This document shows positions 1 to 4,767 of a DNA stretch of 19,385 nucleotides, piece by piece; positions within the stretch are counted from its first letter, which is position 1, and every line of letters begins with the position of its first letter. Where the stretch lies: assembly GCA_964383855.1 (NCBI GenBank), contig CAYLIP010000048.1, positions 1-19,385 of the forward strand, read 5' to 3'. Source of the DNA: CAZHAC01 sp964383855 (lineage in GTDB: Bacteria; Chloroflexota; Dormibacteria; Dormibacterales; Dormibacteraceae). Position numbers and translations under genes: made by a program. Below the pieces are notes generated by a model, which worked only from the letters and a program-made list of their open reading frames with translations, did no database searches and was not told the DNA's origin.

Positions 1-4
1 ACCG

Positions 5-18
5 GATCTCTAGAGATC
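5..18. repeat. 14-bp perfect palindrome
   Basis: GATCTCTAGAGATC is its own reverse complement. It lies about 30 bases beyond the stop of the minus-strand membrane protein gene, at the very edge of the window. It could be a protein-binding site or chance. It is not followed by a T-run in either direction, so it does not look like a classical terminator. Confidence 0.35.
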
Positions 19-48
19 GCCGCTTGACTTCTTAGCCCCGTGGGATGT

Positions 49-531
49 CTAGCCCTTCCGCTCCTCCAGCGCCTTCAGGATCCGCTCCTGGGTCTCCAGC
101 ATCTCGAGCTGACGCACGTTGATGGTGTGGAGGGCGGTCAGGGTCTCGTGGTCGGCCTCGGCGCGGGCGTCCTGGGCGGCGGAGATCACGTTCTGGCCGA
201 CGATGATGATCGGCAGCAGGACCAGCTGGAGGAACGATTGGCTCAGCCACGCGACCCCGGTCACCGTGTCGCCCTTGAGGAAGGCGGCCAGCGCCTGGGG
301 GAAGGAGACGAGCGAGATCACCAGGAACAGGTAGGCCGCCCACATCGTGCCCACGCTCTTGGTGATGAGGACGGCGACCCGCATGTTGAACTGGCCGAGC
401 CGGCCCGTGCCGTGGACGTGCTCGCGAACCTGCCTTCCACTGACGTGCCGCGGCGCGTGCCTGGCCGCACTGTTCACGCTGTCCATCGCCGCCCGGTGAA
501 GGGCGCTGTCTGCATAGGTTCTCTCGGACAC
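49..531 (-). CDS. Small DUF1003-like two-pass membrane protein
   Basis: The product is a 160-residue membrane protein of unknown function. A basic, soluble N-terminus (1-60) is followed by two hydrophobic segments at about 61-82 and 96-115. A charged, probably helical C-terminal tail (about 118-158) follows. The stretch PIIIVGQN then DARAE right after the second segment resembles the DUF1003 family, where a similar motif precedes a cytoplasmic coiled tail; this is recognised by eye, not by a search. I start it at GTG 531 because AGGAGG lies 6 bases upstream. The open frame continues to 684 only by running through the 42-bp repeat array, and that extension should be ignored. It is the last of four same-strand genes and is separated from the ABM gene by the array. 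Confidence 0.72.
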   Translation of the reverse strand: MSERTYADSALHRAAMDSVNSAARHAPRHVSGRQVREHVHGTGRLGQFNMRVAVLITKSVGTMWAAYLFLVISLVSFPQALAAFLKGDTVTGVAWLSQSFLQLVLLPIIIVGQNVISAAQDARAEADHETLTALHTINVRQLEMLETQERILKALEERKG

Positions 532-622
532 TCTCTGCCTCCTGGTGGTCGGTGCCGTGGGGCCTGGGCGGAGTCTACTGGGGGCGAGGTGCGTCAACCT
601 GTGGGCGGGCGGGCCCGCGGCC

Positions 623-751
623 AGACGCGCAGGCGCCCGCACATGCGCCGAATTTGGGCGCGCGAGACGCGCAGGCGCCCGCACATGCGCCGAATTTGGG
701 CGCGGAATTTGCGGGCGCCAGAGGCGTCGGCGCCCGCAAATGTGCCGAAAT
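623..751. repeat. Array of 42-bp GC-rich repeat, locus 1
   Basis: There are two near-identical 42-bp units (623-664 and 665-706; the first 40 bases are the same). A third, diverged copy has its core at about 729-750. Each full unit contains GCGCCC and GGGCGC arms around a 17-base loop (633-638 with 655-660, and 675-680 with 697-702), plus a GCACATGCGC near-palindrome. The third copy is out of phase (55 rather than 42 bases from the second). It forms a different hairpin with the bases before it. The array lies between two minus-strand genes, after the ABM stop and before the membrane protein start. The same unit recurs at 3846-3957. Confidence 0.85.
707..741 (-). terminator. Perfect 13-bp hairpin, possible terminator of the ABM gene
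   Basis: ATTTGCGGGCGCC (707-719) is the exact reverse complement of GGCGCCCGCAAAT (729-741), with a 9-base loop. It sits 18 bases beyond the stop of the minus-strand ABM gene and inside the degenerate third repeat copy. On the minus strand the stem closes with AAAT rather than a U-run. A terminator role is therefore plausible but unproven; a processing or mRNA-stability role would fit equally well. Confidence 0.4.
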
Positions 752-759
752 CGAGCCGG

Positions 760-1074
760 TCAGATCGCGACCGCCAGATCGTAGTTCACGCCGCGCATGT
801 CCTCGCAGAGCCCCTTGCAGGCGTTCAGCTTGGCCGAGAACTCGGGCAACTCCCGCCACGCCTGCCGCGCCGACGGGCTCTCCCATTCCGCGAACGAGAC
901 GAAGTGGCAGGGGTCGGTGGTGTTCCGAATCAGCCGTGCGCCGAGGAAGCCGGGCGCGCTCGCGCGCGTCCACTCCAGGAAGTCGGTCCATCGCGCCACG
1001 AACTCCTCTTCGGCGCCCGGCCGCACCTTCCAGTCTCCGGAAACCAGGTTCTGAACCGCAGCCTGAGTCTTCAT
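760..1074 (-). CDS. ABM-family (antibiotic biosynthesis monooxygenase-like) small protein
   Basis: The 104-residue protein looks like a single ferredoxin-like alpha/beta barrel of the ABM (dimeric alpha-beta barrel) superfamily. The pattern of an early strand, then EEFVARWTDFLEWTR, then GFLGARLIRNTTDP with HFVSFAEWES is typical, and its length is usual for a one-domain member. Members range from cofactor-free monooxygenases to heme-degrading enzymes and proteins of unknown role, so the substrate cannot be named. The ATG at 1074 has GGAGGAG 8 bases upstream. The gene starts 36 bases after the rhodanese stop on the same strand, so the two are probably cotranscribed. I infer a stress or redox role only weakly from that pairing. 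Confidence 0.8.
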   Translation of the reverse strand: MKTQAAVQNLVSGDWKVRPGAEEEFVARWTDFLEWTRASAPGFLGARLIRNTTDPCHFVSFAEWESPSARQAWRELPEFSAKLNACKGLCEDMRGVNYDLAVAI

Positions 1075-1110
1075 TTGCCGTTCTCCTCCGTGAGCTAAAA
1101 CGCAGTCCTG

Positions 1111-1917
1111 CTATCGCTCGATCGGTACACCGACGAGCGAGCCCCATTCCGTCCACGATCCGTCGTAGTTGCGCACCCTCGGATAGCCGAGCAGCTCGTG
1201 CAGGACGAACCAGGTGTGGGCGCTTCGCTCGCCGATCCGGCAGTACGCCACCACCTCCTTGTCCGGTCCCAGGCCCTGGCTCTCATAGAGGGCACGGAGC
1301 TGCTCCGGCGGCAGGAAGGCTCCCGTCTCCGGGTTGACCGCCCGCGCCCACGGGATGTTGGCCGCTCCGGGAATGTGGCCTCCCTTCTGCGCCTGCTCCT
1401 GCGGCAGATGCGGCGGTGCCAGCAGCTCGCCGCGGTACTCCTCGGGAGAGCGCACATCAACGAGGCCGACCCCCGGCCGCCCGAGCACCTCGCTCTCGAC
1501 GAATCCGCGGAGCGCACGGATCTCCGGATGCTGCGCCTGCACCTGATATCCGGTGCCGGGCGTGACCTGCGGAACCTCCTTGCTCAAGGGCCGCCGCTCG
1601 AGATCCCACATCTTGCGGCCGCCATCCATCAGGCGGACCCGGTCGTGGCCGTAGTACTTGAAGTACCAGTACGCGTAGGCCGCGAACCAGTTGTTGTTGC
1701 CGCCGTACAGCGTCACCTCGTCGCCGTTGCGGATGCCGAGACGGTCCATCAGCGCCGCGAACGCCTCCGGCCCTATGAAGTCGCGCCGGATCGGGTCCTG
1801 CAGGTCGTCCTTCCAATGCACCCCGATCGCCCCCGGAATGTGCCCCCGTCCGTAGGCGCTGACGTCCTCGTCCACCTCCAGCAGGTGAAGCCCGGGGTCG
1901 CCAAGCTGCCCAGCCAC
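1111..1917 (-). CDS. Two-domain rhodanese sulfurtransferase (thiosulfate or 3-mercaptopyruvate type)
   Basis: This is a tandem rhodanese protein that moves sulfane sulfur from thiosulfate or 3-mercaptopyruvate to an acceptor through a cysteine persulfide. The N-terminal inactive domain (about 1-125) has SAYGRGHIPGA. The C-terminal domain (about 145-268) has VDVRSPEEYRGE, KGGHIPGA and the active loop CRIGERS with catalytic Cys226. CRIGERS is nearer the thiosulfate-sulfurtransferase loop than the CG(S/T)GV loop of mercaptopyruvate enzymes. The listed start is GTG 1917, the first start after an in-frame TGA (1930-1932). Nine codons upstream of that TGA, ATG 1959 carries a good GGAGG site, and the residues on either side of the TGA (AAL, then DTESVAGQL) read like the normal N-terminus. 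The gene is therefore either shortened or disrupted at its start. It precedes the ABM gene, and the BTAD regulator is 100-odd bases upstream. Confidence 0.85.
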   Translation of the reverse strand: MAGQLGDPGLHLLEVDEDVSAYGRGHIPGAIGVHWKDDLQDPIRRDFIGPEAFAALMDRLGIRNGDEVTLYGGNNNWFAAYAYWYFKYYGHDRVRLMDGGRKMWDLERRPLSKEVPQVTPGTGYQVQAQHPEIRALRGFVESEVLGRPGVGLVDVRSPEEYRGELLAPPHLPQEQAQKGGHIPGAANIPWARAVNPETGAFLPPEQLRALYESQGLGPDKEVVAYCRIGERSAHTWFVLHELLGYPRVRNYDGSWTEWGSLVGVPIER

Positions 1918-1956
1918 AGACTCGGTGTCTCACAAAGCCGCATGTGCCTGCGTCGC

Positions 1957-1974
1957 CATCTCCATGTCCTCCAT
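1957..1974 (-). promoter_or_regulatory. Shine-Dalgarno and ATG of the original rhodanese start
   Basis: On the minus strand GGAGG (1972-1968) lies 8 bases before ATG 1959, with further in-frame ATGs at 1974 and 1965. This is the best translation-start signal for the rhodanese frame, yet it is followed after nine codons by TGA (1932-1930). GTG 1917 itself has no comparable site. Confidence 0.5.
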
Positions 1975-1987
1975 GAACGTCCGCTCC

Positions 1988-2014
1988 GGGCGGCCTTCGA
2001 CCTGCCTGCCGCCC
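1988..2014. terminator. 7-bp GC hairpin between BTAD regulator and rhodanese
   Basis: GGGCGGC (1988-1994) pairs with GCCGCCC (2008-2014) across a 13-base loop. It lies just after the stop of the minus-strand regulator. There is no T-run, so this is a weak terminator candidate. Confidence 0.25.
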
Positions 2015-2058
2015 TGTGATGGGAGGAAGTTAGGAGCCCCGCGTTCCCCGAGCGTTCC

Positions 2059-3774
2059 TCAGCCGCGCGACACGCTGGCCGTGGCGACCGCCCGCCGGCA
2101 ATGTTCGGCGTCGAGCGGCCGGCCACATTCATCGAAGACCTCCGCCGCCTCACGAAGGAGGGCTGCGCTCTGTCCGAGGTCGCCCTCGGCGCGCCGCACG
2201 GCTGCGCGAGCCACCCAAGACGCCGCCCTCCATGGGCCACCCTGCCACATCCCGGCGATGGCTTCGGCCTCCTCGAGGCAGCGCCGCGCGCGCGGGAGCT
2301 CGCCCGCCTCGGCGCATCCGCGGACGGCATTGAGGCGGAAGCCGATCGAGCAGGGCGGGCAGACGTCGCCTGGTCGCAGCGCCAGCTCGGCCTCGTCGAG
2401 CAGGGTCAACCGCTCCTCCTGGTCGGTGAGCGCCTCGAGCAGCCCTGAGAAAACTCTCACCACGAGGTGCGGCGCCAGGTGAGCCGAACTCGCCGGATCA
2501 CGCATCCGGCTCAGGAGCTCGACGGCCGCCCGTGCGTGGCCTCGGTACGCCTCGATCTCTGCCAGCCGGACGGTCGCGAGGACCAGCCCGGACTGGGAGC
2601 CGATCTTTGTGAACAGCCGGCTGGCGGCGGACAGCCGTCGCTCGGCATCCTCGAGCCGGCCGGCGGCGAGCCCGGCCTCGCCCAGGAGGAGCATCGCAAG
2701 CCCGGCGCCCTGGAGGGAGCCGGCCTGCTCGGCGCGAGGCAGAAGCTCGCGGGCCAGCGAAACCACAGCTTCTGTGTCTGCGCTGCCCAGGCTGGTCTCG
2801 GCGAAGCACAGGTGCGAGTCGAAGACCTGTGCGGACTCGGCCGGATCCAGCCGCAGAGCCTCTTCGAAATCGGCGCGGAAGCGCTCCTGCCACCGGCCCT
2901 GGGCGAAGGCCACCAGGCAGAGCAGGACCGATGCCTCGCCGAGCTCGCGGGCCAGGCCGCCGCCGGTGGCGAGTTCCCGAGCCTTCTGCGCCAGCCGGCC
3001 GGCCTCCTCCAACTGGCGCTGGTTCCAGGCGAGCAGTCCGCGTGCGATCAGGCTCTGAGCCTGCTCGCCGAGGGATGGCGCCTCCGGGCCGGTGGCGGCC
3101 AGGGCGCGCTCGAACACCGCCACCGTCTGTTCGTCCGGTCCCACGCCGAGGTCGATACGGAGGGCGTCGCGAGCTCTCTGGAACTGCCGTATCACGGCCT
3201 GCCGCTGCCCGGCCGCCAGCAAAGACTCCATCAGCGCGCGATGGGCCTGCTCGTCCGCCCGGTCGATCTCAAGCACCTTGTCCCACCGGCCGCCCGCCCG
3301 GCAGAGCTCGAGGCAGAGAAACCGCGCCTGCTCGCGTCGGGGCTCCGTCCAATCCGCGTACCGGTCGGCCGGCAGAAGCTCGCCGGTGTAGAGCGCCGCC
3401 GCCGCCTCGAGTCCCACGCCCGTCGTGAGCGCGGACTTGGCAGCCGACTCGAAGGCCAGCAGATCGACATGGAGCTCGCCCGCCGGCCAGAGCTGGATCA
3501 GATCGTGCCCGGCTTCGACGGACTCCAGGGAGCCGAGGGCCTGCCTCGCAAAGTGCACGGCCTTGCGCAGGTTGGCGGCGGCCGGTTCGGGGTCGAGCGC
3601 CGGCCAGAGCATGGCCATCACCTGCTCGCGGTGGAGCCGGTGGCCGGTCGCCAGGGCGAGGATTTTGACCAGGTCCGCACCACGTCGATGCCGCCACGCC
3701 GCGTCCGGGACGGCCGTGCCATCAACCTCGGCCCGAAACCCACCCAGAAGGCCGATTCTGCACGTCGGTGCCAT
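2059..3774 (-). CDS. SARP-like transcriptional regulator: winged helix, BTAD and TPR domains
   Basis: From ATG 3774 the protein has 571 residues. Residues 1-95 hold an OmpR/PhoB-type winged helix in the form typical of BTAD proteins (GLLGGFRAEVDG, then HRLHREQVMAMLWP and a conserved NLRKAVHFARQ helix). A bacterial transcriptional activation domain (about 100-230) follows, with LYTGELLPADRYADW and the helix around QFQRARDALRIDLG. The remaining 330 residues are alanine- and leucine-rich helical repeats of TPR/MalT type. I see no P-loop, so this lacks the AAA/NB-ARC ATPase that many large relatives carry between BTAD and TPR. It probably binds DNA and senses a signal or partner through the repeats; the target is unknown. 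The start is uncertain: GTG 3795 is an alternative and neither start has a strong ribosome site. The frame extends to 3984 only through the repeat array. Confidence 0.82.
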   Translation of the reverse strand: MAPTCRIGLLGGFRAEVDGTAVPDAAWRHRRGADLVKILALATGHRLHREQVMAMLWPALDPEPAAANLRKAVHFARQALGSLESVEAGHDLIQLWPAGELHVDLLAFESAAKSALTTGVGLEAAAALYTGELLPADRYADWTEPRREQARFLCLELCRAGGRWDKVLEIDRADEQAHRALMESLLAAGQRQAVIRQFQRARDALRIDLGVGPDEQTVAVFERALAATGPEAPSLGEQAQSLIARGLLAWNQRQLEEAGRLAQKARELATGGGLARELGEASVLLCLVAFAQGRWQERFRADFEEALRLDPAESAQVFDSHLCFAETSLGSADTEAVVSLARELLPRAEQAGSLQGAGLAMLLLGEAGLAAGRLEDAERRLSAASRLFTKIGSQSGLVLATVRLAEIEAYRGHARAAVELLSRMRDPASSAHLAPHLVVRVFSGLLEALTDQEERLTLLDEAELALRPGDVCPPCSIGFRLNAVRGCAEAGELPRARRCLEEAEAIAGMWQGGPWRAASWVARAAVRRAEGDLGQSAALLREAAEVFDECGRPLDAEHCRRAVATASVSRG

Positions 3775-3845
3775 CGCGCCGAGGTGACCATACACCGGCC
3801 GAGGCGGCGGAAACGCCCGTCCTTTCAGCCACCCCGGATTCGGCT

Positions 3846-3957
3846 CATGCGCCCGCACATGTGCCGAATTTCGGGGCGCCAGTCGCCCATGCGCCCGCAC
3901 ATGCGCCGAATTTGGCGGCGCCAGGCGCCCAGGCGCCCGCACATGCGCGGAATTGGC
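3846..3957. repeat. Array of 42-bp GC-rich repeat, locus 2
   Basis: Three units are spaced exactly 42 bases apart (GCGCCC arms at 3849, 3891 and 3933). They share a 25-base core with the units at 623-706, in the same orientation. Unit 1 keeps the GCGCCC/GGGCGC arms (3849-3854 with 3874-3879), unit 2 keeps a 5-bp version, and unit 3 has lost the right arm. The array begins directly after the 3' end of tRNA-Gln and ends about 70 bases before the ATG of the BTAD regulator. Confidence 0.87.
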
Positions 3958-4032
3958 TGGCTGGGGAGGGTGGATTCGAACCACCGGTCTCCTGATCCAA
4001 AGTCAGGCGCCTTACCGCTTGGCCACTCCCCA
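3958..4032 (-). tRNA. tRNA-Gln(TTG), CCA encoded
   Basis: The minus strand gives a full cloverleaf. The acceptor stem is TGGGGAG (4032-4026) with CTCCCCA (3968-3962). The anticodon arm is CCTGA-CTTTGGA-TCAGG with anticodon TTG (reads CAA), and the T arm contains GGTTCGAATCC. The discriminator is G (3961) and CCA (3960-3958) is encoded. Spurious open frames cross it on both strands. Confidence 0.96.
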
Positions 4033-4044
4033 ATCGACCGCCAG

Positions 4045-4050
4045 AAGATA
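4045..4050 (-). promoter_or_regulatory. Candidate -10 box for tRNA-Gln
   Basis: TATCTT on the minus strand lies 12 bases before the mature tRNA 5' end, at a suitable distance for a short 5' leader. No good -35 is visible. Confidence 0.35.
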
Positions 4051-4170
4051 GCTTGACCCGCCGCCCCCCCAGCAACATCCCCGACGGCAGACCCCATGCC
4101 TGCGGTGCAGCTCCCAACCGGTGCCGGGCCTCCCTTAACAGCCACTCTTCTCCCTGCCGGCCGCCGACCC

Positions 4171-4176
4171 TAGCCT
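4171..4176 (+). promoter_or_regulatory. Candidate -10 box for a leaderless comEA transcript
   Basis: TAGCCT ends 6 bases before the comEA ATG, and no Shine-Dalgarno precedes that ATG. The spacing would put the transcription start at or next to the A of ATG. The identical arrangement (TAGGAT, 6 bases, start codon) precedes holA. Confidence 0.4.
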
Positions 4177-4182
4177 CCCGGC

Positions 4183-4767
4183 ATGCGATTCCGTCTTCGC
4201 CCAGGCTGGCCCCGCCTGGCCCTGGCGCTGGCGCCGATCCTGTTCGGACTCGCCCTCCTGGCGGCGGCGCTGCTCGTGCTGCCGGCATTGAGGTCTCCGG
4301 CGCCGGCGCTCGCGGCCGCCGACGGCCAGGTGGCCGCGGCGCCTCCGCCGCCGGCCGGCCTGCTCGTCGACGTGTCGGGAGCGGTCGCCCACCCGGGGCT
4401 CTACCGCCTGGCGAGGGGGGAGCGTGTGCAGGCCGCGATCCGCGCCGCCGGCGGCCTCAGCTCAGAAGCGGATCCCGCCCACCTGCCCAACCTGGCCGGC
4501 CTGCTCAAGGATGGCGAGCAGGTCAAGGTTCCCGCGCGGCGTTCCTCCTCGAACAGCTCTTCCGGCTCGCGCCAGCCTCCGGTCGACCTCAACACGGCGC
4601 CCATCGACGACCTCCAGTCGGTGCCCGGCTTCACCCCCGAGCTGGCCCAGGCCGTGATCGACTACCGCACGCAGTTCGGGGGCTTCCAATCCACCCGCGA
4701 GCTGGTCGACGTCCTGGGGATGGGCGAGGCCCAGTACCTGTGGGCAAAGCGCCACCTGCGGACGTGA
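4183..4767 (+). CDS. comEA: ComEA, competence DNA receptor
   Basis: ComEA is a membrane-anchored protein outside the cytoplasmic membrane that binds incoming double-stranded DNA and hands it to ComEC. The 194-residue product has a basic N-terminus, one hydrophobic anchor (about 13-36) and an Ala/Pro linker. A SLBB segment (about 60-92, VDVSGAVAHPGLYRL and IRAAGG) follows, then a Ser-rich linker (about 120-131). A double helix-hairpin-helix ends the protein (about 133-190: VDLNTAPIDDLQSVPGF, FQSTRELVDVLGMG). This is the standard Gram-positive domain order. ATG 4183 has no ribosome site but follows a -10-like TAGCCT at leaderless spacing. Its TGA overlaps the comEC GTG (GTGA), so the pair is translationally coupled. 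No pilus or other competence genes are in view. Confidence 0.93.
   Translation: MRFRLRPGWPRLALALAPILFGLALLAAALLVLPALRSPAPALAAADGQVAAAPPPPAGLLVDVSGAVAHPGLYRLARGERVQAAIRAAGGLSSEADPAHLPNLAGLLKDGEQVKVPARRSSSNSSSGSRQPPVDLNTAPIDDLQSVPGFTPELAQAVIDYRTQFGGFQSTRELVDVLGMGEAQYLWAKRHLRT

Noticed and set aside
623..751. CRISPR array
   Set aside because: Units are contiguous or nearly so, with no unique spacers of constant length, and no cas genes are present. The period reflects a simple tandem repeat.
1930..1932. Selenocysteine codon in the rhodanese
   Set aside because: The family has no redox Cys/Sec at this N-terminal spot. TGA ends many other genes here (comEA, comEC, holA, ispE, murT, glmU, dnaG), and no recoding hairpin stands out just downstream.
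2467..4056. Long plus-strand open frame opposite the BTAD regulator
   Set aside because: It is a complement shadow of the regulator that continues through the repeat array and the tRNA-Gln; no domain is recognisable.
3825..4145. Small minus-strand protein spanning the tRNA and repeats
   Set aside because: Its sequence is the translation of tRNA-Gln plus the 42-bp units.
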